DNA of 64,000 nt from Pseudonocardia parietis (GCF_017876315.1 NZ_JAGINU010000001.1:6572001-6636000), one strand, 5' to 3'; counted from the first letter of the stretch, positions 1 to 8,421 are shown. Notes: generated from the sequence alone by a model not told the origin. Numbers and translations: made by a program.

Positions 1-339
1 GACACCGATCCCGCTGATCACCCAGATCGTCGCGGTGGCCGCGAACCACTGGCCGAGCCCACCCGACATCGCGAGGAACCCGAACAGCAGGAACGGGACG
101 GTGTTGGCCACGAGGTGCGCCCAGTCGCCGTGCACCAGCGGTGCGGTGAGGATGCCGGTCAGGCCGGAGGTGTCGCGCGGGTAGATGGCCCCCGCGCCCT
201 CCACCAGACTGCCGGAGGCGTGGTCGATCGCCTCGAACAGGTAGAGCGCGGCGGTGAACACGATCATGATGGCCGCGGCCCGTTTCGGCGCGGGTGGCAG
301 CACTCGCGCGGGAGCCCGGCCGGACGGGGGTGCGGTCAT
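1..339 (-). CDS. Rhomboid family intramembrane serine protease (N-terminal part)
   Basis: The frame reads from an ATG at 339 to the window edge, giving the first 113 residues; the C-terminal part, including the catalytic Ser and His helices, lies outside. After a Pro/Arg-rich cytoplasmic start comes a membrane segment and then the L1/TM2 region with the rhomboid HxxxN signature (HLVANTVPFLLFG) followed by a Gly-rich helix. Rhomboids cleave substrates within the membrane. The gene lies downstream of cysM on the same strand, the position of a rhomboid gene next to cysM in mycobacteria (Rv1337 beside Rv1336), which supports the call. Substrate unknown. Confidence 0.85.
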   Translation of the reverse strand, partial: MTAPPSGRAPARVLPPAPKRAAAIMIVFTAALYLFEAIDHASGSLVEGAGAIYPRDTSGLTGILTAPLVHGDWAHLVANTVPFLLFGFLAMSGGLGQWFAATATIWVISGIGV

Positions 340-412
340 GTCGTCGACGGTACCGGCGCTACGCGCCCCGTGACCGGGAACGCGGGTGCCCGGCTCCCGC
401 CCGCACGAGCCG

Positions 413-1360
413 TCAGGCCCAGAGGTGCCCGTCGATGCCCTGGGCGGCGGTTCCCAGGTCGCCGGAGTAGGCGCCGGTCGACAGGTACTTCCAGCCGCCG
501 TCGGCGATGATCACGACGACGTCGGCGCGCTCACCGGCGTCGAGTGCCTTGTTCGCGACGCCGAGCGCGGCGTGCAGGATCGCCCCGGACGAGATGCCGG
601 CGAAGATCCCCTCCTGCTCGACGAGCTGGCGGGTGCGGCGCAGCGCGTCGTAGGACCCGACGGAGAACCGGCCGGTGAGCACGGACTCGTCGTACAGCTC
701 GGGCACGAAGCCCTCGGAGAGGTTGCGCAGGCCGTAGACCAGCTCGCCGTAGCGGGGTTCGGCGGCCACGATCTGGATGCCGGGCTTCTGCTCGCGCAGG
801 TAGCGCCCGGCTCCGACCAGCGTGCCGGTGGTGCCGAGCCCGGCGACGAAGTGCGTGACCGACGGCAGGTCGCGCAGGATCTCCGGGCCGGTGCCGCGGT
901 AGTGCGCGTCGGTGTTGGCCGTGTTGCCGTACTGGTAGAGCATCACCCAGTCGGTGTGCTCGGCGGCCAGCTGCTTGGCGACGGCGACGGCCTGGTTGGA
1001 CCCGCCCGCCGCGGGCGAGGAGATGATCTGCGCGCCGTACATCGCGAGCAGCTGGCGGCGCTCCTCGGAGGTGTTCTCCGGCATCACGCAGACCAGCTGG
1101 TAGCCCTTGAGCCGGGAGGCCATCGCCAGCGAGATGCCGGTGTTGCCCGAGGTGGGCTCCAGGATCGTGCAGCCGGGGGTGAGCAGCCCCTGCTTCTCCG
1201 CGTCCTCGATCATCGCCAGCGCGGGCCGGTCCTTGATCGAGCCGGTGGGGTTGCGGTCCTCCAGCTTCGCCCACAGCCGCACGTCCGCCGACGGCGACAA
1301 CGACGGGAGCCCGACCAGCGGGGTGTCGCCGACGGCGTGCAGCAGCGAGTCGTAACGCAC
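413..1360 (-). CDS. cysM: CysO-dependent cysteine synthase CysM
   Basis: PLP enzyme of the beta-substituting family, 315 aa. It shows the Schiff-base lysine in NPTGSIKDR (K43), the phosphate/substrate loop EPTSGNTG and the glycine loop GLGTTGTL. Together with the neighbouring cysO and mec this identifies the actinobacterial CysM that uses O-phosphoserine and thiocarboxylated CysO rather than O-acetylserine and free sulfide. The GTG start at 1360 follows a GAGGAG ribosome site at normal spacing. The order mec-cysO-cysM matches Mycobacterium tuberculosis Rv1334-Rv1336. The alternative, an ordinary sulfide-using cysteine synthase, is less likely given the neighbours. Confidence 0.93.
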   Translation of the reverse strand: MRYDSLLHAVGDTPLVGLPSLSPSADVRLWAKLEDRNPTGSIKDRPALAMIEDAEKQGLLTPGCTILEPTSGNTGISLAMASRLKGYQLVCVMPENTSEERRQLLAMYGAQIISSPAAGGSNQAVAVAKQLAAEHTDWVMLYQYGNTANTDAHYRGTGPEILRDLPSVTHFVAGLGTTGTLVGAGRYLREQKPGIQIVAAEPRYGELVYGLRNLSEGFVPELYDESVLTGRFSVGSYDALRRTRQLVEQEGIFAGISSGAILHAALGVANKALDAGERADVVVIIADGGWKYLSTGAYSGDLGTAAQGIDGHLWA

Positions 1361-1419
1361 AGGTTCTCCTCACGAACGGTGCCGGGCGACGACGCCGCCC
1401 GGCACCCGGAACGAGATGC

Positions 1420-1695
1420 TCAGCTCCCGCCGGCGACGGCGGGAAGGATGGTCAGGTTCGAGCTCTCCTTGACCGGGGCCTCGAGCCCGCCGGCGAAGCG
1501 GACGTCCTCGTCGTCGACGTAGATGTTGACGAAGCGGTGCAGCTTGCCGTCGGTGAGCAGACGGTCCTTGATGCCGCTGTGCCGCGACTCCAGGTCGTCG
1601 ATGACGGCGGAGACGGTGTCGCCCTTCGCCTCGACGGTCTTCTCACCGCCGGTGTGCGTGCGAAGGATGGTGGGGATGGAGACGGAGACAGCCAT
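1420..1695 (-). CDS. cysO: Sulfur carrier protein CysO (MoaD/ThiS-like)
   Basis: Small ubiquitin-fold sulfur carrier of 91 aa whose C-terminal glycine is thiocarboxylated and used by CysM to make cysteine. It is very close in pattern to mycobacterial CysO (VSIPTILRTHTGG near the start, LHRFVNIYVDDEDVRF in the middle, TILPAVAGG at the end). The chosen ATG at 1695 gives the family-like MAVSVSIPT start and has GGAG 11 nt upstream; a GTG four codons earlier overlaps that site. Oddity: one serine follows the Gly-Gly, so the carrier would not end in Gly-Gly until trimmed. The mec protease next door could do that. Confidence 0.92.
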   Translation of the reverse strand: MAVSVSIPTILRTHTGGEKTVEAKGDTVSAVIDDLESRHSGIKDRLLTDGKLHRFVNIYVDDEDVRFAGGLEAPVKESSNLTILPAVAGGS

Positions 1696-1806
1696 CTCGG
1701 TGATCACTCCTGGGGTCGTTGCCGGGGTCGTGCTCTTGACGCGGCAACGCGGCCGGAGCCCGGCGACATTCCCGCGTGACCGTCGCGCGGGTGCGCCGAC
1801 GGTGGT

Positions 1807-2358
1807 TCAGGCCCGGTCGGGCACGTCGTCGGGGCCGGTGTGGGAGAACATGTAGGACTCCACCACCTGCAGATCGTCCTCGACGACCTCGCCGTCGGCC
1901 AGGCGGTAGGAACGCACCTCCGGCTCGCCGTCGGCGGCGGCCAGCCCGACGATCAGCCAGTGCTGGTCGGGGGTCCACTCCATCTGCGCGACGTCCTTCA
2001 CCGAGGGGTAGGCCTCGGGCAGTCCGCTGTCGGTCAGGGGCCTGCGCGGCACGCGGGTGTGCGAGTGGACCACGAGCATCCGGCGCTCACCGCGGGCGTC
2101 GAGGTCGCGTTCGAGCGCGATGTCCTCGGCCGGAGCGAACGCGAAGTCGCTGGCGAGCTCGTCGGCGTTGGTCATCGGGACGTACCGGTGCGCCGCGTCG
2201 CCGCTCTCCGGCCCGACGAGCTGGCCGCAGGCCTCGAGCGGGTAGTCCCGCCGGGCGTGCGCGACGATCTCGTCGACGAGGTCCGCTCGGATGGCCAGCA
2301 CGCCGATCACGATACGCCGGTGACCGGGTGGCGCCGCACCTCCCTCGACGAGGCTCAC
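1807..2358 (-). CDS. mec: Mec-type JAMM/MPN+ metalloprotease (CysO-cysteine peptidase)
   Basis: Zinc protease of the JAB1/MPN/Mov34 (JAMM) group that releases cysteine from the CysO-cysteine adduct. The motif is visible: PLEACG supplies the conserved Glu region, then HSHT and, after an insertion, YPSVKD (H-x-H ... S-x-x-D). The HSHT-to-S-x-x-D gap is longer than in the mycobacterial protein because of an inserted VPRRPLTDSGLPE stretch. The start is uncertain: the GTG at 2358 gives 183 aa, while GTG codons at 2310 or 2301 would begin closer to the family start. It precedes cysO and cysM in the same operon, 15 nt after the DUF2017 gene. Confidence 0.88.
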   Translation of the reverse strand: MSLVEGGAAPPGHRRIVIGVLAIRADLVDEIVAHARRDYPLEACGQLVGPESGDAAHRYVPMTNADELASDFAFAPAEDIALERDLDARGERRMLVVHSHTRVPRRPLTDSGLPEAYPSVKDVAQMEWTPDQHWLIVGLAAADGEPEVRSYRLADGEVVEDDLQVVESYMFSHTGPDDVPDRA

Positions 2359-2373
2359 ACTCCCCGGATGCCG

Positions 2374-2925
2374 CTAGAGGGCCTTCATCCGGACCCGGGT
2401 CAGCGAGTCCTGCACGTAGGTCAGCCAGTGGTAGACGCCCAGGTGCTGGGCCCGCGGGTCGTCGTCGGGCAGCTGCTCGGGCATCTCCTCGCTGACGTCG
2501 AGGGCGGTGCCCAGCGCCAGCCGGACGTCGTTCAGCCCCGCCAGCCAGGCGTCGGCCTGCGCGGCGGTGAGCTCCAGACGGCCGCCCGCCTCGGGCAGGG
2601 TGTCCAGCACCGTGGCGGCCGCGGTGTCCTTGGCCTCGATCAGCTCCGGCTCGTGCAGCGACCGGAGCCCGGCGGCGAGATCGGAGTCCTCGCTGGTGAA
2701 GTCGGGCAGCAGCCGGGCCAGCACGCGGTCGGTGGGCCGGCTGGTCGGGCCGGTGCGGATCCCGGTCAGCTCGGCGAGCTCGTCGGCCGGCGCGAGCTCG
2801 GAGCGCCCGGCGAGCATCTGCCGGATCTCGGTGAACAGCCCCCGCAGGACGGCGGCCTCCTCGCCGGAGAAACCCGAGGTGTAGCGGGCCCGTTCACCGC
2901 GGCCGCTGCGCTTCCAACCGTTCAT
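2374..2925 (-). CDS. DUF2017 family protein
   Basis: 183-aa soluble, mostly helical, acidic protein beginning MNGWKRSGRG. It matches the actinobacterial DUF2017 family found between clpS and mec (Rv1332-like). Function is unknown; no catalytic motif is visible. A conserved-looking C-terminal part reads LGVYHWLTYVQDSL. The ATG start lies 13 nt after the clpS stop, so it is cotranscribed with clpS and the cysteine genes. Its constant company with ClpS suggests a link to regulated proteolysis, but nothing in the sequence proves this. Confidence 0.8.
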   Translation of the reverse strand: MNGWKRSGRGERARYTSGFSGEEAAVLRGLFTEIRQMLAGRSELAPADELAELTGIRTGPTSRPTDRVLARLLPDFTSEDSDLAAGLRSLHEPELIEAKDTAAATVLDTLPEAGGRLELTAAQADAWLAGLNDVRLALGTALDVSEEMPEQLPDDDPRAQHLGVYHWLTYVQDSLTRVRMKAL

Positions 2926-2938
2926 GATGTCCCCGACC

Positions 2939-3256
2939 TCAGCAACGCTGCATGGTGGCCCAGAGGCCTGCCGTGTGCAGCTGCGCCACGTGCCCCTCCA
3001 CCGTGTCCTTGTCCCCGGAGGAGACCGCGGCCTTGCCCTTGTGGTGCACGTCGAGCATCAGCGCGGTGGCCTTCGGTTCCGGGTAGTGGAAGACCTTCTG
3101 CAGCACGTACGTGACGTACGACATGAGGTTGACCGGGTCGTTCCACACGATCGCCTGCCACGGCGAGTCGGGATCGGTGGCCTCGTGCGCGTCGGGGTCG
3201 ACGGCCGGCGAGACCTGCTCGGTGGGCGACGGGGACGGCGCGGGCATGCGCTCCAT
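2939..3256 (-). CDS. clpS: ATP-dependent Clp protease adaptor ClpS
   Basis: Adaptor that presents N-degron substrates to the ClpC/ClpP machine. About 105 aa with a Pro/Ser-rich flexible N-terminus (the part that enters the Clp ATPase) and the ClpS core: IVWNDPVNLMSYVTYVL, then KVFHYP and HHKGKAAV. The Asn-Asp of WNDPVN and the Met of VNLMSY belong to the substrate pocket. Start at ATG 3256 (MERMPAPS) or 3247; longer frames would overlap the divergent pncB start. First gene of the operon running through DUF2017, mec, cysO and cysM. Confidence 0.9.
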   Translation of the reverse strand: MERMPAPSPSPTEQVSPAVDPDAHEATDPDSPWQAIVWNDPVNLMSYVTYVLQKVFHYPEPKATALMLDVHHKGKAAVSSGDKDTVEGHVAQLHTAGLWATMQRC

Positions 3257-3272
3257 GGTGGCACAGCGGGCA

Positions 3273-3278
3273 TAGGCT
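3273..3278 (+). promoter_or_regulatory. Likely -10 box of a leaderless pncB transcript
   Basis: TAGGCT lies 6 nt before the pncB ATG at 3285 and no ribosome site fits in between, so transcription probably starts at or next to the A of the start codon. The same spacing recurs before dinG, the acyltransferase, the lipoprotein at 51110 and the deacetylase ending at 18554. Confidence 0.5.
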
Positions 3279-3284
3279 CCGACC

Positions 3285-4598
3285 ATGACCGGTTCCCCGT
3301 CGCCGACCGCCCCGAATCCCGGTCCGGCGCTGCTGACCGACCGCTACGAGCTCACGATGGTGGCTGCCGCGCTCGCCGACGGCACCGCGGACCGGCAGTG
3401 CGTGTTCGAGCTGTTCGCCCGCCGCCTCCCGGACGGCCGCCGCTACGGCGTCGTCGCGGGCACCGGCCGGCTGCTGGACGCGCTGACCCGGTTCCGCTTC
3501 GGCCCGGACGAGCTGGAGCTCCTGTCCCGGGTGGTGGACGAGGACACCTGCGCCTGGCTGCGCGACTACCGCTTCACCGGTGACATCGACGGCTACCCCG
3601 AGGGCGAGCTCTACTTCCCCGGCTCCCCCGTGCTGACCGTGACCGGCACGTTCGCCGACGCGGTGATCCTGGAGACACTCGCGTTGTCGATCTACAACCA
3701 CGACTGCGCGATCGCGTCGGCGGCGGCCCGGATGGTCACCGCCGCGGCCGGGCGTCCGCTGATCGAGATGGGCTCGCGGCGCACGCACGAGGAGGCGGCC
3801 GTGGCCGCGGCGCGCTCGGCCTACCTGGCCGGGTTCGCGACGACGTCCAACCTGGCTGCCGGGCGGCGCTTCGGGATCCCCACGGCCGGCACCGCCGCGC
3901 ACGCCTGGGTGCTGCTGCACGACGACGAACCGGCGGCGTTCCGCAGCCAGGTCGCCGCGCTCGGCACGGACACCACGCTGCTCGTCGACACCTACGACAT
4001 CCGCAAGGGCATCGCGAACGCCGTCGAGGCAGCCGGGACCGGCCTGGGCGCGGTCCGAATCGACTCCGGTGACCTCGGTGAGCTGACCCGCCAGGCCCGC
4101 GAGCAGCTCGACTCCCTGGGCGCGACGACCACCCGGATCGTGCTGTCCGGGGACCTCGACGAGTACGCGATCGCGTCGCTGCGGGCCGAACCGGTCGACA
4201 GCTACGGCGTCGGGACGTCGCTGGTCACCGGCTCCGGAGCACCGACGGCGGGGATGGTCTACAAGCTCGTCGAGGTGGACGGGCGCCCGGTGAGCAAGCG
4301 GTCCAGCGCCAAGGAGTCGCGCGGCGGGCGGAAGTCCGCGCTGCGCCGGCACAAGCCGACCGGGACGGCCGTGGAGGAGGTCGTCTTCGGCCACGGGTCC
4401 GAACCGGCGCTCGGCCCGGACGACCGGGTGCTGCCGGTACCGCTGGTCCGCGGCGGGGAGTTGACCGCCGAGGCGACCGGGGCGACCCTCGACGACGCGC
4501 GCGAGCGGCTCCGGACGGCGCTGGTCGCCGTACCGTGGGAGGGCCTGAAGCTGTCCCGCGGCGAGCCCGCGATCCCGACGACCTTCCCGCAGGGGTGA
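3285..4598 (+). CDS. pncB: Nicotinate phosphoribosyltransferase PncB
   Basis: Joins nicotinate to PRPP (with ATP hydrolysis) to make nicotinate mononucleotide in the Preiss-Handler NAD salvage route. 437 aa, the usual length. Family marks: LLTDRYELTM near the N-terminus, the SRRTHEEAA and YLAGFATTSN segments around the active site, GTAAHAW, and the phosphoribosyl-binding stretch VRIDSGDLGEL followed by LSGDLDEY. Divergent from clpS and directly followed, 2 nt later, by pncA, so the pair would convert nicotinamide to nicotinate mononucleotide. A separate set of genes at 42-57 kb appears to break nicotinate down, so this enzyme competes for the same substrate. Confidence 0.95.
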   Translation: MTGSPSPTAPNPGPALLTDRYELTMVAAALADGTADRQCVFELFARRLPDGRRYGVVAGTGRLLDALTRFRFGPDELELLSRVVDEDTCAWLRDYRFTGDIDGYPEGELYFPGSPVLTVTGTFADAVILETLALSIYNHDCAIASAAARMVTAAAGRPLIEMGSRRTHEEAAVAAARSAYLAGFATTSNLAAGRRFGIPTAGTAAHAWVLLHDDEPAAFRSQVAALGTDTTLLVDTYDIRKGIANAVEAAGTGLGAVRIDSGDLGELTRQAREQLDSLGATTTRIVLSGDLDEYAIASLRAEPVDSYGVGTSLVTGSGAPTAGMVYKLVEVDGRPVSKRSSAKESRGGRKSALRRHKPTGTAVEEVVFGHGSEPALGPDDRVLPVPLVRGGELTAEATGATLDDARERLRTALVAVPWEGLKLSRGEPAIPTTFPQG

Positions 4599-4600
4599 TC

Positions 4601-5170
4601 ATGACCCGTGAGACCCGCGCGCTGATCGTCGTCGACGTGCAGAACGACTTCTGCGAGGGCGGCGCCCTCGGGGTGACCGGTGGCGCGGCCGTGGCCGCGC
4701 GCATCGGGGCGCTCGCGCGCAGCGGGGACTACGACCACGTCGTCGCCACCCGGGACGTGCACGTCGACCCGGGGCCGCACTTCTCCGACACCCCGGACTT
4801 CGTCGACTCGTGGCCGCCGCACTGCCGCGCGGGTACCTCCGGGGCGTCGTTCCACCCGGCCCTGGACGTGGCGCCGATCGAGTGCGTCTTCGACAAGGGC
4901 GCCTACAGCAGCGCCTATTCGGGGTTCGAGGGTGCCAGCGAGAACGAGTCGGGTGTGCCCCTGGCCGACTGGCTGGACGAGCGCGGGGTGACCGAGGTGC
5001 ACGTCGCCGGGCTCGCGACCGACCACTGCGTCCGGGCGACCGCGCTGGACGCGGCCCGGCTCGGCCTGCGCACGACGGTGCTGCTCGGCCACTGTGCGGG
5101 CGTGGCCCCGGAGACGACGGAGCGGGCGCTCGCGCGGCTGCGCGAGGCCGGCGTCACCGTCGCCGGGTAG
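4601..5170 (+). CDS. pncA: Nicotinamidase PncA
   Basis: Hydrolyses nicotinamide to nicotinate and ammonia. 189 aa, isochorismatase-like fold. The catalytic triad is visible: Asp in VVDVQNDF, Lys in FDKGAYSSAYSGFE, and nucleophile Cys in TDHCVRATALDA; metal ligands are in RDVHVDPGPHF. Start is the ATG at 4601, 2 nt after the pncB stop, giving translational coupling. The family also includes pyrazinamidases; the enzyme is the same. Confidence 0.95.
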   Translation: MTRETRALIVVDVQNDFCEGGALGVTGGAAVAARIGALARSGDYDHVVATRDVHVDPGPHFSDTPDFVDSWPPHCRAGTSGASFHPALDVAPIECVFDKGAYSSAYSGFEGASENESGVPLADWLDERGVTEVHVAGLATDHCVRATALDAARLGLRTTVLLGHCAGVAPETTERALARLREAGVTVAG

Positions 5171-5193
5171 CAGCCGCGCCGCGCCGCGTCCGT

Positions 5194-5244
5194 CGCGCCG
5201 GCCACGGCCCGGCGCGTCGTGGAGCCGGTCCGGCCCCACGACGC
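5194..5244. terminator. Double hairpin between pncA and the convergent thioesterase gene
   Basis: Two strong stems lie side by side: CGCGCCGG/CCGGCGCG with a 7-nt loop (5194-5216) and GCGTCGTGG/CCACGACGC with a 13-nt loop (5214-5244). There is no T run, as is usual in very GC-rich actinobacteria. The position between converging genes fits a two-way terminator. Confidence 0.6.
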
Positions 5245-5251
5245 GGGGAGT

Positions 5252-5299
5252 GCTCAGCCCTGGAAGCCCGAGCTCAGCCCTGGAGAGCTCAGCCCTTGA
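5252..5299. repeat. Three copies of GCTCAGCCCTGGA around a stop codon
   Basis: GCTCAGCCCTGGA occurs at 5252-5264 and 5272-5284, and a close copy (ending TTGA) at 5287-5299 holds the stop codon of the thioesterase gene on the minus strand. It looks like a local duplication of the gene end. Confidence 0.7.
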
Positions 5300-6185
5300 A
5301 GCGGAACGGGGCGAGTGCCTCGGCGAGGCGGACCGGGTCGCCGTTCTCGCCCGGGGCGTGGTGGAAGCCCTCGGCCTCGGCGAAGCCGATCAGGCGGCGC
5401 TCGTCGAACAGGCCGCAGACGTAGCGGACCGTGTCCTCACCGATCTCCTCGACGCCCACCCGGAGCTGGTAGATGCCGGGGTAGTGCACCTGGTCGAGGT
5501 ACTGCACCGACAGCGACGACGGGGACAGCCCGTCCAGCGGGCCGCCCGCCGGGTAGCCCAGGACGTCGGAGTGCAGCTCGGCCAGGCCGTCCAGGTACCA
5601 GGAGGCCAGCGCCACGTTGTTGACGTGCCGGTTCGTGTCCAGGTCGGTGAAGCGGGTCCGGACGTCCCAGCGGAACGGGTAGTTCTCGCGGACCGCGCGG
5701 GCGTCGCCACGCTCCGGCCGGACCGGGGCGGGGGCCTCGATGCGCAGCGTGCCCAGCGCGTCGCGGACCTCGTCGGTCAGCGGGGCCGGCCGCTCGCCGT
5801 CGGTGTGCACCGAGGTCGACTCGCCCGCGGCGACGCACTCGTCGCCGGCGAAGACGGCGTACCGGTAGGAGAACGACGTCGTGCCGATGCGGCTCACACC
5901 GACACCGATCCGGTAGGAGCCCGCGACCCGCAGCGGGGCGAGCACGTCCACCCGGATCGCGGCGAGGAGCAGCCGGACCCGGGACTGCAGGCGTGCGACC
6001 AGGTCGGCACCGAAGGTGTCACGCTCGACGGCGACCCGGGCGTCCTCGAACCAGCGCACCAGTGCGTCGCGGCCGATCCGGCGGCTCGGGTCGAGGTCGG
6101 CGTAGCGCGCCTCGTGCTCGATCAGCACCGGGAACTCGCCCGGCTGCGGGACCGTGGCGTTCTCGGTCGGGATAGTGGCAGTCAC
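5289..6185 (-). CDS. Double hotdog acyl-CoA thioesterase
   Basis: 298-aa protein with two 4HBT/hotdog repeats. Repeat one starts near residue 23 (EARYADLDPSRRIG), repeat two near residue 180 (RTRFTDLDTNRHVNNVALASWYLDG), the latter with the D-x-N-x-H-V-N pattern of 4-hydroxybenzoyl-CoA-type and acyl-ACP thioesterases. It would hydrolyse an acyl-CoA or acyl-ACP; the chain is not known. The GTG start at 6185 has a purine run almost touching it, so the exact start is uncertain. Transcribed away from dinG. Confidence 0.85.
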   Translation of the reverse strand: MTATIPTENATVPQPGEFPVLIEHEARYADLDPSRRIGRDALVRWFEDARVAVERDTFGADLVARLQSRVRLLLAAIRVDVLAPLRVAGSYRIGVGVSRIGTTSFSYRYAVFAGDECVAAGESTSVHTDGERPAPLTDEVRDALGTLRIEAPAPVRPERGDARAVRENYPFRWDVRTRFTDLDTNRHVNNVALASWYLDGLAELHSDVLGYPAGGPLDGLSPSSLSVQYLDQVHYPGIYQLRVGVEEIGEDTVRYVCGLFDERRLIGFAEAEGFHHAPGENGDPVRLAEALAPFRFKG

Positions 6186-6250
6186 CCCTCCATCGTGACG
6201 TTGTGTCTCCGCTCACCGGGCACCGGCCGCCTCTTATCACATGGCGTGAG

Positions 6251-6268
6251 CACTGCGGTTACGCAGTG
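6251..6268. promoter_or_regulatory. Inverted repeat between thioesterase and dinG
   Basis: CACTGCG-GTTA-CGCAGTG, a perfect 7-bp inverted repeat in the divergent intergenic region. It could be an operator for either gene; it does not resemble an actinobacterial LexA box. Confidence 0.4.
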
Positions 6269-6320
6269 TGCGCACGGGAGCGCGGTCCCCCGTCCGCCCG
6301 TGGCTGTCGGGGGCGCTCGG

Positions 6321-6326
6321 TAACCT
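6321..6326 (+). promoter_or_regulatory. Likely -10 box of a leaderless dinG transcript
   Basis: TAACCT ends 6 nt before the GTG start of dinG at 6333 with no ribosome site between, the same arrangement as upstream of pncB. Confidence 0.45.
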
Positions 6327-6332
6327 CGGTCC

Positions 6333-8402
6333 GTGCCCGCTCCCCTGCAGACCCGTGACCTGCCCGGTGTGCACGAGCTGCTGGACGTGGCCGTGTCCTC
6401 GGTCGGCGGGTCGCGCCGCGAGGGGCAGGACCGGATGGCCGACGCGGTACGCCGGTCGCTGTCGTCCGGGGAGCACCTGGCCGTACAGGCCGGCACCGGT
6501 ACCGGCAAGTCGCTGGCCTACCTGGTGCCCGCCATCCGGCACGCGATCGCCCGGGACAGCACCGTCGTGGTGTCGACGGCGACGATCGCGCTGCAGCGTC
6601 AGCTCGTCGACCGCGACCTGCCCCGGGTCGCGAAGAGCCTGAAGAAGATCCTCGGCCGGGAGCCGACGTTCGCGATCCTCAAGGGGCGCCGCAACTACCT
6701 GTGCCTGAACAAGCTGCACGGCGACATGGACGATGCCGCCGACGATCCCAATGAGCAGCTGTTCGACGCGTTCGCGATCTCCGCGCTGGGCCGCAACGTG
6801 AAGCGGCTGCACGAGTGGGCCTCCGACACCGGGACCGGGGACCGCGACGAGCTCGTCCCCGGCGTCCCGGACGCCGCGTGGCGGCAGGTGTCGGTGACCG
6901 CCCGGGAGTGCCTGGGCGCGAGCCGGTGCCCGGTCGGCGAGGACTGCTTCGCGGAGAAGGCCCGCGCCGAGGCGGGCCGGGCGGACATCGTCGTCACCAA
7001 CCACGCACTGCTCGCGATCGACGCGATGGGCGAGGCGCAGGTGCTGCCCGAGCACGACGCCGTGATCGTCGACGAGGCGCACGAACTGGTCGACCGGGTC
7101 ACCGGCGCCGCGACCGCGGAGCTGACGGCGGGCGTCGTCGCGACGGCCGCCCGGCGCTGCGGGAAGCTCGTCGACCAGGAGCTGGCCGACCGGCTCGCCG
7201 AGGCCGGCGAGGGCCTCGGCGCGGTGCTGGACGACCTGCCCCCGGCCCGCTGGGAGTCGCTGCCCACGGCCGCCTCGGGCGCGCTGAACGCGATCCTGTC
7301 CGCCGCCGCGGGGTGCCGGCAGTCGATGGGCGCCAACCGGCGCTCCGACGAGGGCGACCCGGACGGTGCGGCCGCCCGCAAGCTCGCCCTCGCCGTGCTG
7401 GACGAGGTCTCCGAGACCTGCATCCGGCTGGTCGACACGTTCGCCGAGACCGATCCCGCGAAACGGCGCGACGTCGTCTGGCTCGGCGAGCAGGGGCCCG
7501 ACGGCTCCCGCTACAAGGTGCTGCGGGTCGCGCCGCTGTCGGTCGGCGGGCTGCTGCGCGAGCGCCTGTTCAACACCCGTACCACCGTGCTGACCTCGGC
7601 GACCCTGGCGCTGGGTGGCTCGTTCGACGCGCTGGCCCGCCAGTGGGGACTGCCGGCGTCGCAGCCGAAGGAGTCCGGCGACACCCCGCCCGCCACCCCC
7701 GAGGGGCACGGCCCGGTCCAGGACCCCGAGGCGCCGCGCTGGCAGGGACTCGACGTCGGTTCGCCGTTCGCCCACGGCAGGTCCGGGATCCTCTACCTCG
7801 CCCGGCGGCTCCCCTCCCCCGGCCGCGACGGCCTCGCCCCGCAGACGCTCGACGAGATCGAGGCGCTGGTCCGCGCCGCGGGCGGCCGCACCCTGGGGTT
7901 GTTCTCCTCCACCCGGGCCGCGAAGCAGGCCACCGAGGCACTGCGTCCCAAGCTCGACACACCGCTGCTCTGCCAGGGCGACGACTCGACGATGCTGCTG
8001 GTCAAGCGGTTCGCCGAGGATCCCGAGACCTCACTGTTCGGGACGCTGTCGCTGTGGCAGGGCGTCGACGTCCCCGGCCCGTCGCTGTCGCTGGTGATCA
8101 TCGACCGGATCCCGTTCCCGCGGCCCGACGACCCGCTCGTCGCGGCCCGGCAGAAGGCCACCGACGCCCGCGGCGGCAACGGGTTCCTGTCGGTCTCGGC
8201 GACGCACGCCGCGCTGCTGCTCGCCCAGGGTGCCGGGCGGTTGTTGCGCTCCACCGACGACCGGGGCGTCGTCGCGATCCTCGACCCGCGGATCGCGACC
8301 GCGCGCTACGGCGGGTTCCTGCGCGCGTCGCTGCCGCCGTTCTGGGAGACGACCGACGGGGAGAAGGTGCACGGCGCCCTGCGCCGCCTGCGCGACGCAT
8401 GA
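6333..8402 (+). CDS. dinG: ATP-dependent DNA helicase, DinG/XPD family
   Basis: Superfamily 2 helicase, 689 aa, acting 5' to 3' on structured DNA. Walker A is GTGTGKS at residues 54-60 and the DEAH box is near residue 247 (VIVDEAHELVDR). The iron-sulfur cluster cysteines sit between them: one in RRNYLCLNKL and three in ARECLGASRCPVGEDCF. The C-terminal motor ends with motifs SLWQGVDVPG and QGAGRLLRS. The GTG start at 6333 fits a leaderless mRNA. Mycobacteria also have dinG next to pncB. No SOS box is visible upstream. Confidence 0.92.
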   Translation: MPAPLQTRDLPGVHELLDVAVSSVGGSRREGQDRMADAVRRSLSSGEHLAVQAGTGTGKSLAYLVPAIRHAIARDSTVVVSTATIALQRQLVDRDLPRVAKSLKKILGREPTFAILKGRRNYLCLNKLHGDMDDAADDPNEQLFDAFAISALGRNVKRLHEWASDTGTGDRDELVPGVPDAAWRQVSVTARECLGASRCPVGEDCFAEKARAEAGRADIVVTNHALLAIDAMGEAQVLPEHDAVIVDEAHELVDRVTGAATAELTAGVVATAARRCGKLVDQELADRLAEAGEGLGAVLDDLPPARWESLPTAASGALNAILSAAAGCRQSMGANRRSDEGDPDGAAARKLALAVLDEVSETCIRLVDTFAETDPAKRRDVVWLGEQGPDGSRYKVLRVAPLSVGGLLRERLFNTRTTVLTSATLALGGSFDALARQWGLPASQPKESGDTPPATPEGHGPVQDPEAPRWQGLDVGSPFAHGRSGILYLARRLPSPGRDGLAPQTLDEIEALVRAAGGRTLGLFSSTRAAKQATEALRPKLDTPLLCQGDDSTMLLVKRFAEDPETSLFGTLSLWQGVDVPGPSLSLVIIDRIPFPRPDDPLVAARQKATDARGGNGFLSVSATHAALLLAQGAGRLLRSTDDRGVVAILDPRIATARYGGFLRASLPPFWETTDGEKVHGALRRLRDA

Positions 8403-8421
8403 CCTCCGGCGCCCGGGCGGG

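Noticed and set aside
6186..6332. LexA/SOS box before dinG
   Set aside because: The inverted repeat at 6251 does not resemble the actinobacterial GAAC-N4-GTTC form.
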